DNA from: Sipunculus nudus
Lineage: Eukaryota; Annelida; Sipuncula; Golfingiida; Sipunculidae
Length of the DNA: 64,000 nt
Direction: 5' to 3'
Assembly (NCBI GenBank): GCA_026874595.1
Contig: CM049307.1
Coordinates: forward strand, 42,908,362 to 42,972,361
Made by a program: the position numbers and the translations under genes
Shown here: one piece after another, positions 36,162 through 47,055 of the stretch
How positions within the stretch are numbered: position 1 is the first letter of the stretch
Layout of the letters: each line of letters opens with the position of its first letter
Notes under the pieces: generated by a model
Told to the model about the DNA's origin: nothing
What the model saw: only the letters and a program-made list of their open reading frames with translations
Database searches by the model: none

Positions 36162-37398
36162 TGTTACGGGGTGACATCAAAGCGGACCGAACTGTCTCGC
36201 TAGTGAAGCTTGCTTAGCTAGCGAAGCGGTTGGTTCGCCGGACTTGTGCGCCACCGACCTGGTTTCGACTTCCGGATCGGCCCAGGATTTTTCCTCTAAA
36301 AAAATTTGTCTTCGTAACAAAATGGGGGCTTGTCCGACGTGACGGTAAAACTTTGTGGCCATCGGAATAAGCTCACCAAATGGTGACTCCTGGGATAATT
36401 AGTCTTGTTCTGATAGCAGAACGCTCTTAAGAGGGGGTGTGTTACGGGGTGACATAAAAGCGGACCGAACTGTCTCGCTAGTGAAGCTTGCTTCAGCCTC
36501 GGTCACAACCCGCTGCGGTCACCGTACACCGTAGAGTACCGCACGGTTTTTGGGACCGCAGGAATACTTAAGCCTCGGTCACAAACCGCTGCGGCCACCG
36601 CACACCGTAGATCACCGTTCGGTTTTTGAAACCGCAGGAATACTTATGCGGCCGACGTGCGGGAACGGCACGGTTCTTCCTCATTCTCACGGCCTTCGCC
36701 CAGTAATGTAAGCTAACCCTGCGAACGCCGCAAGCTAACCTTGCGGAAGCCGCAAAGGCCCCTTACGACAGCCGCAGGTACGCCGTACGTCTCTCGGGTA
36801 GCCGATTGGCGTTAAAAATCGCACGGGTATCCTACGACCTCTGTACGTCTACTGTACGGTGCCCCTACGGTGCCCGTAGGTGGCTGCCTGACGTACGGCC
36901 GCCGCATCAACTTAAGCGCTTGCGCTTATGTCAGTTACGGTCGTTGCGGAGTCCCTGCGGTCTTTAAAAAACGCACGGTTGCCGTGCGTCTACCGCACGG
37001 AATAGCCAAAAACACTCGCCGTACGGCGACCTTATCCCAGTTGTGACCGTAGCTTTAGCTAGCGAAGCGGTTGGTGCGCCACCGACCTGGTATCGACTCC
37101 CGGATCGGCCCAGGATTTTTCCTCTAAAAAATTTGTCTTCGTAAGAAAATGGGGTTTGTCCGACGTTACGGTAAAATTTTGTGGCCAAGGGAATAAGCTC
37201 ACCAAATGGTGACTCCTGGGATAATTAGTCTTGTTCTGATAGCAGAACGCTCTTAAGAAGGGGTGTGTTACGGGGTGACATAAAAACGGACCGAACTGCT
37301 AGCGAAGCGGTTGGTTCGCCGAACCTGTGCGCCATCGACCTGGGTTCGTCTTCCGACTCGGCCCAGGATTTTCCCCTTAACAATTTGTCTTCGTAACA
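36162..37398 (+). mobile_element. Miniature LTR element array: LTR-int-LTR-int-LTR
   Basis: Same family as 31334-31730, in plus orientation. LTR1 36162-36319; interior 36320-36439 with primer-site-like TGGGGGCTTGTCCGACGT (36323-36340) and purine tract AAGAGGGGGTG; LTR2 36440-37146, interrupted by a 563-bp insertion; interior 2 37147-37265; LTR3 37266-37398. The whole array is flanked by a 4-bp duplication TCTT (36158-36161 and 37399-37402). It was therefore inserted once and later expanded, probably by unequal recombination between LTRs. LTR1 has A box TAGCGAAGCGG and B-box-like GGTTTCGACTTCC followed by T5. LTR2 has lost its terminal CA (reads GTAAGA). Confidence 0.83.
36494..37056. mobile_element. 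CpG-rich foldback/MITE insertion inside LTR2
   Basis: The insertion interrupts the LTR between GAAGCTTGCTT and AGCTAGCGAAG, which are contiguous in LTR1. The ends carry inverted CGGTCACAAC (36500-36509, and its complement near 37040). Weaker inverted similarity continues inward (GGTC-CCGTAC, then CCGCACGG and GACCGCAGG motifs). The left part is duplicated: a 76-bp unit starts at 36495 and again at 36571. Composition is strikingly CpG- and GC-rich compared with the AT-rich flanks. A 4-bp GCTT at both edges (with one extra T on the right) may be the target duplication. No coding capacity was found. Confidence 0.65.
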
Positions 37399-37402
37399 TC
37401 TT

Positions 37403-37504
37403 TTAAATAAAAAGTGAAAATTAAAATAAAAATGCGTTTATAGCGTTAATGCCCCATTTCTTATCACAGGCGTATGGTGTAATGATGTGCTTCGAATGTG
37501 TGTG

Positions 37505-37541
<37 letters not shown>

Positions 37542-38635
37542 GTTTCCCAAAATCAGAAGCATACATGGTGCACATCCCCTGTATGAAGATAAAGGCATTT
37601 TCCACATGTTGTGACACACTTGACATGTGCACACATGAAAAATTGCTAAATGTCCTATTCTTGTTCTAACTGGACTGTTAAATCTGAACTGCAAAAGTAT
37701 GTATCAGAATTTTTTTCACTAAAAAAGGGATAAAAAGAGCGCTGCTGAAAGAAGAGTAAAAAAGAATATTTGGCGTCATTTCAGGATTTCCTGAAAAAAA
37801 AGAGTGATTTGGCAAACTGGCCTTGTAAGTGCTGCTTTTTATACTCGGATAGTAATACTGGCTCCACGGAATTTTATTTAAAAATAGTTATCAAAATTAA
37901 TCGTATATACAAAGTATAGGATATTGCAGGAAATATTTTATAAAGTATATGAGATAAAAGCTAAGTTATTTGGCACAATATTTAGAAAGAAGAAACATTT
38001 TCATGATAGATTAATCCTTCACCCAGGATTGTCAAGGCAAACTTTACCGAATGTATCCATCCTGAAAAAAATATGATAGTGTTTACTTAATATAGTTGCT
38101 CAATATTTGACTAAAACTATAAAGGCTATACATTCAAAGTACTTGTGATGTTAAAAGCGATGGGCATACAAGTTAAAACCGAACACTTTAAACTCTGTTT
38201 GGGCAACCAAAAAAGATTCATTTTCTTATCTGATGGATTTCGTTCTCTTTTAAACCTTTGGTTCTAAACATATTAGTATAAGATGAATAGTATGGAAGAG
38301 TGTCGAATCATGTTACGACCTTGCGTCGTATTTTTCATATAATACGTGGATAGTGTGACGTTAAATACTTTTGTTAACCTTGGAAACAAAGTTTGATACT
38401 TAATATGAAATGATATCACTCCTAGTAGGAGTTACACAAGTGCCAAATAAATTTCCAAATCATTATAAAAGACCAGAATTGATTAATTTATATAATCGAA
38501 AATTCTGCAACACAATGAAAAAGATGATTCGGACTGAATGAATTATCTGGACTGACATAAATTAGTGTCAATATCAATGTGTATTATCTGCTCGCACCGA
38601 AAGCAAATACATATACCGCTCGTATTTGAGAGATC

Positions 38636-38696
<61 letters not shown>

Positions 38697-39617
38697 TATG
38701 TAAGTGTGTGTGTGTTATGTTTGCCGTGTAGATATACAAGAAATTTATAATCTGGGAAATATCAGTATAGCCGCAGAGGAACACCTGTCATATAGCAAAT
38801 ATTAAATGCAGAATACGTGCCGTCCCTTCCTCGCCTAAAGTCAAAATGCAAGTACCGTAAGGTAGAGTAGCATTAGACAGATCCTCGAGCGTGGGTTGAT
38901 AAATGTTCATGTGGTCTTGTACTTTAAAACAAAGAGAAAAAAAATCCTCACCTTAAGTGTCAGTAAACCAAAAGCGATGTGAAAATCATCCTGCTTATTT
39001 CACGGCAGGTCTTGTTTACCACAACCTGGTACGGCTGTGTACGATAAAGGCACTGTATAGTCAAGGCAAAGCCAAGTCTATCGCCATCGATCTGAGCAGG
39101 TACAGACGTCCTGTCGCTATCACAGGACTGTGACGAAGTGCACGGTTTAATTTCTGCCGGCTGGGGATGAGACCTTCACCAGCCAATGACAAAAAGGGCC
39201 GGCAATTGATGCCAGCTCTAGAGGACAAACAATGTTCGAGGATTTGGCTGAATGTACATCACACGATGATCGATATGTGTCATGCTCACAAGTACTGCTG
39301 CATGCCATGATATATCATAGTCAGCAGTTGAATGCAGCGCCACCGTACCTGTAATAAAATCCTCCGGGTTTCCAAAGACTGCATGCTAGTCTTAGCACAG
39401 TGATATAGCACGCATGGTAAATATACAGGGTTCTGTTATATACTACCGAGTGATGTGAACATAATCGACCCTGTATTAGTTCTGTTCCGTCTGATAACAA
39501 GCATGTACTAGAAAGAAGAAAGCATGGCATATTTGATAAGTAAATGTATTTAATGAAAATAAACATGCTAGAATTATTATCAACGATTATCAATAAAACA
39601 ATATACACAATATATAA

Positions 39618-39622
<5 letters not shown>
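37403..39622. other. AT-rich DNA with TA microsatellites
   Basis: TA arrays at about 37508-37538 and 38639-38699. No gene recognised; the Ile-Tyr-rich open frames are microsatellite artefacts. Confidence 0.5.

Positions 39623-39670
<48 letters not shown>
39623..39670. repeat. (TA)n microsatellite
   Basis: TA array ending about 10 bp before the left terminal repeat of the next element. Confidence 0.9.
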
Positions 39671-39672
<2 letters not shown>

Positions 39673-39680
39673 TTGGTTAG

Positions 39681-40351
39681 GAAATTTGCGATATCCAGTG
39701 CTGGGTACTGCAGTTTGCACTTTGCGCTGTCAAGTGTCACCTCGGCACAGCTCACTGTATGCAGGTGCGATGGCCTTTTATCCGGGGTGACTGATAGTAA
39801 GTGCATCCTTGGCTTGTGACAGAATAATAATCTGTTCTGTTTAAAAGGATATTCTGTAATATTGAGTTCGATACCTTGCTGTGCATTTTAGCTCTGCTGA
39901 TAAGGAACTGATCAAGTCTTGCTTCATGTAAAGGGATGGATAGTGGCACGCATCGCAAGAGAATTTTCAGGGAAAGTATGGAACCTACGTCCTGTGAATA
40001 GGATAATAAACTTTTGACAGAATTGGTTCAGTTGACCGGCAAGCTGGGAGTGGCAGGCCTGGGACTGCAAAAACTGAGGCGAACAATGATTTCAATGAAG
40101 AAGACATTCTTTCTCAAGGGGCAAAACCCGGGTATCCATTTGTCCCAGATGAAAATTGCCAGTAACTTGGGGATAAGTCAACCATCAGTGCACAGATCGG
40201 CAAAAGACTAAAATCTCCTAATGAAAAACTGTTATGACAAACTTAATGACATACTGTTATCGGTAAGGCCATCACACCTATATCCAGTTGACACTTGACA
40301 CCGACCGCCAGGTGCAACATATAATACCTAGCACTGGATATAGCAAATTTC
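39681..40351 (+). mobile_element. Tc1/mariner-like non-autonomous element, about 670 bp
   Basis: Long terminal inverted repeats of about 100 bp. The left arm starts GAAATTTGCGATATCCAGTG (39681) and runs to about 39790. The right arm, read on the minus strand from 40351, starts GAAATTTGCTATATCCAGTG and continues with matching GTCAAGTGTCA and GTGATGGCCTT blocks. Between them lies a relic of a transposase DNA-binding domain (separate entry). The element sits beside a TA array, consistent with a TA target. The class is inferred from the helix-turn-helix and TA context. Confidence 0.65.
40014..40211 (+). pseudogene. Relic of a transposase N-terminal helix-turn-helix
   Basis: A 65-residue frame whose C-terminal part reads FFLKGQNPG...QMKIASNLGISQPSVHR...KD. 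This is the recognisable shape of a Tc1/mariner (IS630-type) transposase helix-turn-helix, with a basic lead-in, an IASNLGIS turn and an SVHR recognition helix. In intact transposases the domain binds the terminal inverted repeats and is followed by a catalytic DDE/DDD domain, which is wholly missing here. The N-terminal 30 residues are degenerate. The frame sits between inverted repeats at 39681 and 40351, so this is a decayed or internally deleted transposon, not a host gene. Confidence 0.55.
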
Positions 40352-40509
40352 ACTATGCAAATTTTCATGTCATAAATCAAGAAGTTTAACTCCTGGACCA
40401 ATGTAATTTTACAGACATATTCAAATTATACACATCTTTCTACCAACAACTAACATACTGTATTTATAAAATTATTAACCCCTAATAGATTTTTTTTTTC
40501 TGAATCACC

Positions 40510-40511
<2 letters not shown>

Positions 40512-40569
<58 letters not shown>

Positions 40570-40574
40570 ATGTG
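40512..40574. repeat. (TA)n followed by (TG)n
   Basis: TA array to about 40561, then TGTGTGTATGTGTG, directly abutting the inverted repeat that starts TCGAGGCCC. Confidence 0.9.
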
Positions 40575-42113
40575 TGTCGAGGCCCAGATTAGAATCTGGC
40601 CCAATTTAAAAATGGGCCAGCCTAGATCAAAATTCTGATTGGGACCGACCCAGATTAAAATTCTAATCTGGGCCAGACCAAAATTTTGATCTGGGCCGGT
40701 CCAGATTAAAATCCTGTGGTGAAGACTTCAGGATTTAAATCTGGTCTGGACTGATTTTAAACTGGGCCAGCCCAGATCAGAATTTTGATCTGGGCCGATC
40801 AAGTTTACAATTCAGTGGTGGACTGATTTTAAACTGAGCCAGTTTTGATGCTAATTTGGGTGAGCGACATAACATTGTGCTCTTACATTGGGGTAGGGAG
40901 AGGTATGTGATACCATTACTGTAATTTTCAATAGCAGAAAATCCACAGCTGAGAAAATGATATGACTGCTGTCATTTGGCAGTCTCATAAATAGAGGTGA
41001 ACATGCATGAAAATTGGATTTAGAATTTTATTTCACAAACATGGTGGTGGTTTCACTTTGGAGTTAATAACTTAAAAGAAAGCTAATCTATGATAACTTA
41101 TCGAAATTGAAGATAGTTAAATGCTGCAATACAAATAATCTGTACCTTCAATAGTTAAAATGCTGAGTTGGTGAATATTGTTCCCACTGTTTTATCTAAA
41201 TACATTATGATCGTGTTAATAATTCACACAAATTAGCAAATATCAACCTAATTTATGTACACTAAATATATATTTTTCTGTTTGCTAAATTTCAGTCACC
41301 TAATTTTAATGACTTAAGTTCTGGTATCTTAATAGATGTTTCAGGGCCTTCTTTTCCTAATATGTAGTATGTTATAAGTTCTAGGTCCAATGTTACAATA
41401 TGTGCAAATTTTTTAATGGGTGACGGGGGGGGGGGGGGAGGAGATCACTGACCAAAAACCCCAATTTATGATAAATTATAACTAACTTTAAAAAACAAAT
41501 AAAATTTTGAATTTACAGGTCTTGGATCACAAGCTAAACATTGTGTGACATATATATATTAATAATTATTTATTAAATTTTGTTTTAGTTTGTCGAATTA
41601 ATGCACAAGTTCTGCAAGCTATATTTGTAGTTTTTAGCTGTAAAATACCAATGTTTAACATGATTATTTTATAATTATATTTGAGACATTTCACATAAGA
41701 GGTAAAATTACAAAGTAAATATGACAGGAGTCCAACCAATGATATTTTCATAGAATATGGAATAAATTAATAAGATATTAATTATTATCGGATTACAATC
41801 TTTTACAAATTCTTTAAATTGATTAAAGGCCAGCTAAGTAAATATAGTGTAAATGAAGCCAGCCTAGGAGTAGATAAGGATTCAGATCTGGGCCAGCCCA
41901 GTTTAAAATCAGTCCACCACAGGATTGTAAACTTAACCAGCACAGATCAAAATTCTAATCTGGACCGGCCCAGATTAAAATTTTAATCAGGGCTGGCCCT
42001 GTTTAAAACTGGTCTGGCCCAGACTAGAATTTTGATCTGGGCCAGTCCAAATCAAAATTTTGATCTGGGCTGGCCTAGTTTTAAATTGGGCCAGATTCTA
42101 ATCTGGGCCTCGA
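40575..42113. mobile_element. Long inverted-repeat element with TCGAGGCCC ends
   Basis: Left arm 40575-40850 and right arm 41880-42113 are inverted copies: the left starts TCGAGGCCCAGATTAGAATC and the right ends GATTCTAATCTGGGCCTCGA. Each arm is made of shorter inverted motifs (CAGATCAAAATTTTGATCTG type, GGGCCAGCCCAG, and CAGTCCACCAC near GGATTGTAA), so it can fold into many hairpins. The roughly 1-kb AT-rich interior shows no coding frame. The element is flanked by TG/TA microsatellite on the left and CATATATA on the right, suggesting insertion into a TA array. Transposon class not determined. Confidence 0.75.
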
Positions 42114-42404
42114 CATATATATTCAGAACAGATAATTTTCTCAGTTAAGTTGAAAATTTTGATATTAAGCCAAGTAGATATCTGAGAACTTACACATATT
42201 CTAAACTGTGATGGTAGTTGGTTTATGTGTAGTTGATGTAAATTTGCATGCTTGAAGATTAGATGAAACCAAAGAAGCTCATTACATTTGTTTGTTAGCT
42301 TTCTTCTCACTAAAATATTTTAAATGATCCTTTTATGCCCTTCAAAATGGTGTATCTGGAATAAATGTTACTGTATTATCTGATTTAAGATGATAAAAAT
42401 CAAG

Positions 42405-42820
42405 CTAGCCTAAGATTAGATTAGCATTCTGATCTGCGTAGGCCCAATTTAAAATCAGTCCCCCACGGGATTGTAATATTGACTAGCCCAGATCAAAATT
42501 CTAATCTAGGCTGGCCAAGTTAAAAATCAGTCCACCACAGGATTGTAATATTGACTAGCCCAGATCAAAATTCTAATCTGGGCTGGCCCAGTTAAAAATC
42601 AGTCCACCACGGGATTGTAATATTGACTAGCCCAGATCAAAATTCTAATCTGGGCTGGCCCAGTTTAAAATCAGTCCAGACCAGATTTAAATCTTGAAGT
42701 CTTCACCACAGGATTGTAATCTGGTCTGGCCCAGATTAGAATTTTGATCCGGGCCGGTCAAAACAAAATTTTTATCTGGGCTGGCCCAGTTTAAATTGGG
42801 TCTGATTCTAATCTGGGCCT
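42405..42820. repeat. Extra arm of the same family with a 72-bp tandem repeat
   Basis: Same motifs as the right arm at 41880-42113, ending GATTCTAATCTGGGCCT at 42820 before an AT microsatellite. It contains three 72-bp tandem units (from about 42479), each TTGACTAGCCCAGATCAAAA followed by TTCTAATCTGGGCTGGCC and CAGTCCACCAC(A/G)GGATTG. It is either a second, solo arm or the true right end of a longer element (40575-42820). Confidence 0.7.
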
Positions 42821-44660
42821 ATATAAATATATATATACATATATCATATATCTATATATTATATATATAGGCCAGATGTAATGATCGCATCAATTTTCAT
42901 CCATCGGCTCAGGGGATTCACTAAACAGTCGAGGATGCAACATGGCTGGTCATACTGGACATCGGTTCCCACCCCAACGTATATGTTGTGTCTATCGCAC
43001 ATAGGTTTTGTCCCTTTTTCCTAGATCAGCGCGGTTTTAATGTAATGTTGTTGCCTATTTTTTTCTCATATATATATATAATTGCCCCATTGAATCTGGA
43101 ACATAGGGGAACCATACATAGATTAACCAAACACATTCCGTCCAACGGACTGTCATTTCCAAGAATTGAGGAAAAGCTGAAAATGAAAAGATTTTTCATT
43201 ATCCCTGGCGTGTTTCTAAAATTCGATCCCATTTAACCGAACAAATACACCGTCAATTATATTTTCGAACATCGGGACCTCACAGTATATAACTGATGGT
43301 TAACTCGGTAACAATAAGCAATAATATGCACTGTCACGGCCCGTAATCAATAAACAAATCTACAGAGTATACACCCATCAAGATGGTGGCCATGGTGACA
43401 AAGTCTCCATTTTACTTCTGTGGAGAGACGCTAAGCCGTCCTGAATATACACAAAGGACTACAGGCGAACGTCCGCATCAAATATTTGTTTGTACATTCG
43501 ACTGTATAGAGAATAGAGTGATGAGTAGACGCGGGACTAGGGGGTGCGTACACTAATCGTTTTGCATTTGCGATTGATACAAGAAGCGTGTATAATCATT
43601 AAACGTTATGCGTCCATACTGTCATTTGCATCCTTGAAATGTTATGCATTCTATAAAACATTTGCAGTCTATAAACATTACGTTCTATAATCGTCAAGCA
43701 GCCAATTTAAATTTACGGGATCTATAAACGTCATGTATTCTAACATTTTGTACCCTATATTCATGCTATATAAAATGAGTCCGTTTAGACATTGCATGTG
43801 TGATATGTATTCTACAAAATGTACGTAAACTAAAAACGTACCGATATACGATAAGCGTAATGTGCTGTGTATGAACTTAATTTTTTATATAATTTTGTAT
43901 ACTATATAACCATTTATTCATCAATAAAAGTAATTAAAAAACTATATATAAATATTAAATGCGGTTGCAGCGGTTAGTTTTCTATATTAAATATATTCTA
44001 CAAACATCATAATGTTAAAATGTTACGTACATGATGTACACGTGTTTCGAAATTTAGAGACTTGATGTTTTCTATAATAATTATATCCGAATAATGGCCC
44101 GAATAAGTGAACGCAAACATTTGTTTGAGGGGGGAGGGGGGTTTACAACAATTAACCTGGCAATATGGGTCAATGAATGAATGCATATTTTTAGTTTTGT
44201 ATTAAATTGTGGTGCAGAGTTCATTCTTGCAGAGGATCCAACCCTTTTAGACACTGAATGAGCATCGCGGGATCTCGTTTTCAATTAGTGTAACAATAAA
44301 TCAGAGCCCCATGAATTTAAATCCCATCCGAAAATTTGTTTAATTTCTATATAAAATGAAATATATAAAATGCTTGCACTTGCACATTTCTAATAATTGA
44401 GATAAAAAATCAGCACTCAATTAAAGATATAAAGACTGACAAAAATTATTCCTATTACTGCAACCAGAGAAACAGGTGGTGAAACGTAATAATACATGAA
44501 TATGCGCCAACCTTAAGGCATGCAACTATGACAGTTTATGTTGTCATGTTATTTTGTATACTGCTGACCCATGTTTGCTGAAGAAACTGAATGAATAAAA
44601 ACAATTCAATGGATCATGTTGGAATAACTACCATTTACAACATTTACATCTACAAGATGA
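42821..44660. other. AT-rich DNA, nothing assigned
   Basis: No gene recognised. Between about 43570 and 43870 a degenerate motif (TCTATAAACGTTATG-like; examples near 43605, 43650, 43672, 43712) recurs and may be an old tandem repeat. Confidence 0.4.
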
Positions 44661-45757
44661 TTTACAGTCACCTGAGCTGAAAATACTTAAAAATTGGGGA
44701 AATATACAGGTGGCATCACCAGGCTGGAGGAACTGAAATAATCCATGATCAACATGCAGGCAAAGAATCCTGGTGATCAATGCATTAGTTGTTCAGATAC
44801 TAGAAGTTTTGTATCATATTTCTTATTAAATTGGGGATACATCTGAGCCTCATAGCTCGGAGGACATGCGTAACAGAGACCTAATTTCAGGTTTTCTTGA
44901 AGATTTTTTAAGGAGTTCCCTGAATGTCAAGTTAGAAGGTTCCAGGTCAAGTGGTTACGATTTGGGCCCTGTTAACGGACGACCGCATCTTTGAAGGTGT
45001 CAAAAATAGAGAAAAATATGCGTAAAAATATAAAACAAATTTGAGGTGGTGCCACCAGTCTGCAGGAACTGATGAAACACGCCATAATCAATATGCAGGC
45101 AAAGAATCCTGGTGATCAATGCATTAGTTGTTCAGATACTGGAATTTTTTTATTATATTTCTAATTAATTTGGGGATACATCTGAGCCCCATAGCTCAAA
45201 CGTTTATGCCGTAATTGAGACTTAATTTCAGGTTTCCAAGGAGATCTTTCACGGGCTTCTCTGGATGTCAAATTAGAAGGTTCCAGGACGAGTGGTTACG
45301 ATTTGAGCCCTGTTAACGGACGACCGCATCTTTGAAGGTCTCAAAAATAGAGAAAAAATGCGTAAATATTGGAAAAATATTCAGTCTGCAAGAACTGTTG
45401 AAACACTTCTTGCTTAATATGCATGCAAAGAATCATGGTGATCAATGTTTTAGTTGTGCAGATACTGGAGCTTTCGTATCAAAATTTAAATAATTTTTTT
45501 TTTTGGGGGGGGGGGGGGGGGGGGAGGGGGGTACTTCTGAGCCCCATAGCTCGGAGGTTTAGGTAACAGAGACCTAATCTAATCTCTGGTTTCCAAGGAG
45601 ATCTTTCATGGACCTACATGGATGTTAAGTTAGAAATTCCAGGTCCAGCGGTTACGATTTGTGCCTTGTTAACGGACGGACAGACAGCTAGACAGACAGG
45701 CGGACGGACAAAGAGTTGTCGCTATAGCTCAGATGACTTTCAGTCAGCTGAACGAGA
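44661..45757 (+). mobile_element. Helitron-like element, second copy of the 19.2-kb family, 5' truncated
   Basis: Three core units with the CACCAG(T/G)CTG(C/G)AGGAACTG marker near 44715, 45050 and 45384 (the last with a deletion across the palindrome), a period of about 335 bp. They share GATCAATGCATTAGTTGTTC, GAGACCTAATTT and GTTACGATTTG blocks with 19205-21372. A G-run of about 20 lies near 45504. The 3' part has AACGGACGGACAGACAG microsatellite (45672-45710), GCTATAGCTCAG and a decayed hairpin (45724-45752). The 5' signature seen at 19208 is absent. Confidence 0.65.
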
Positions 45758-45879
45758 AATCTTAAAACAAGCTAAAGTACCGCATAATACGCCAGTTGCA
45801 TATCTTGTGACCTCTGACCTAATTAAATACTAGTATGCGTGAATATGCTGAGAATGTTATTCAGGTGAGAAAATGATTG

Positions 45880-46706
45880 TGTTACGGAACCAAATAGCAA
45901 CAGATCACGTATGTGTGATGGACATAAAATTTGTCAAGAGGATATAAAAAAGTCAGATTCTGTAACACCAGGCAGCATGAAATGTCTAGGGGAATGAATA
46001 AAGAAGTCAGTGGTTTTTATCAACAAATTACTATAATTTATTCTTAAAACAACCACAACATTACAATACACTAAATCAATACAATGTTACAGTATAACAG
46101 CAAATCAATACAATCACACAGTAAAATAAACAAAGTGCACAGTTCCTGGATACCACCACTGTCACAACGATAACTTCCCTAAAATGTATAAGCCGGCGAA
46201 CAGTTCAAACGAATTCTCTCGGACAATAACAGTCTAATGTAAAGCTCTTTTAACAATTTATAAAGTAAACTTGAGACAGGCAGCACTAAATTGTAAAGTG
46301 TTAGTAATAGTAGAATCCCTGAAATTACTAGATAATCGGATAGGTCCCACACGTCTGTGTCCGCTGGAATATTCTCTCATCTCTCTCGGCTCTAAAACAT
46401 AACCTCTTTATATAACTTCTCGCCCCAAGCCGAGAATTTTCCACTCTCGATCAGTCTAAAGAATCCAACACAACACATAGTAAACACGCGTTACAGGAAT
46501 CATCTAGAATAACATCACTGTGTCTCTACATACCAGGGTCCAGACGTGAGCTCGACCCGGCTCGGCCAGGCGAGAAAGCCCCGAGCTAGCATGACAACGA
46601 GATTTCAACCAGTACAGATTAAACTGAGAATGCAATACGCGGCCAGACACGGGATCCACAACACGAGTTACGCCCGTGTCACACAATAAAAAGGGCACCT
46701 GTAACA
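45880..46706 (-). mobile_element. Solo LTR, 827 bp
   Basis: The ends are TGTTACAGGTGCCC (minus strand, from 46706) and TTCCGTAACA (to 45880), giving TG...CA termini with a 6-bp inverted repeat. The flanking target duplication is exact, ATTG (45876-45879 and 46707-46710). On the minus strand a TATA box TTATATAAAG lies at 46415-46406 and a polyadenylation signal AATAAA at 46042-46037, in the order expected for U3-R-U5. No internal retrotransposon sequence follows on either side, so recombination between two LTRs has removed the body. Family not determined; the 4-bp duplication fits the retroviral/gypsy type. Open frames at 46504-46767 lie in the LTR. Confidence 0.75.
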
Positions 46707-46774
46707 ATTGGTAAATATGTATAATAATTTTCATGAAAATCCATAGAATTTTTCTGTAAGTCATCACAGTGCCT

Positions 46775-47055
46775 CCAAAGTGCAGTGACCGCGGATTTCA
46801 TTAAATATGCGTGGATTGTGCTGGAAATCGAACTTAGGTGAGATATTTTTTTATTAACATTTCTGTTGAGTTTGATCAAAATCCATCATTTTCCTCGTTA
46901 GTGATCGCGGCGACACCACCAAGCAGCCTAGTGATCTCTGATCTTATTAAAATGCGCGGATTAAGCCCATAATCGAACTCGGGCGAGATAATCTATTGGT
47001 TAAAAATTACGGTGAGCTTCGTGAATATCGCATAAAACCCCGGTAAGGCCGAAAA
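46775..47055. repeat. Two diverged 145-bp units with B-box-like motifs
   Basis: Units around 46798 (ATTAAATATGCGTGGATT, ATCGAACTTAGGTGAGATA) and 46943 (TTAAAATGCGCGGATTAAG, ATCGAACTCGGGCGAGATAA) align, each preceded by an AGTGA(C/T)C block. On the minus strand each has GTTCGAT, so the units may descend from a tRNA-like head. Not assigned further. Confidence 0.5.

Noticed and set aside
36220-36285. Genuine tRNA gene inside the LTR
   Set aside because: D-like and T-like stems are possible, but the anticodon arm cannot pair and no 7-bp acceptor stem was found. It is repeated in every LTR, so it is a tRNA-derived promoter region at most.
37438-39819. Open frames with long Ile-Tyr runs (also at 10506, 23846 and 53639)
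   Set aside because: They read through TA microsatellites and are not genes.
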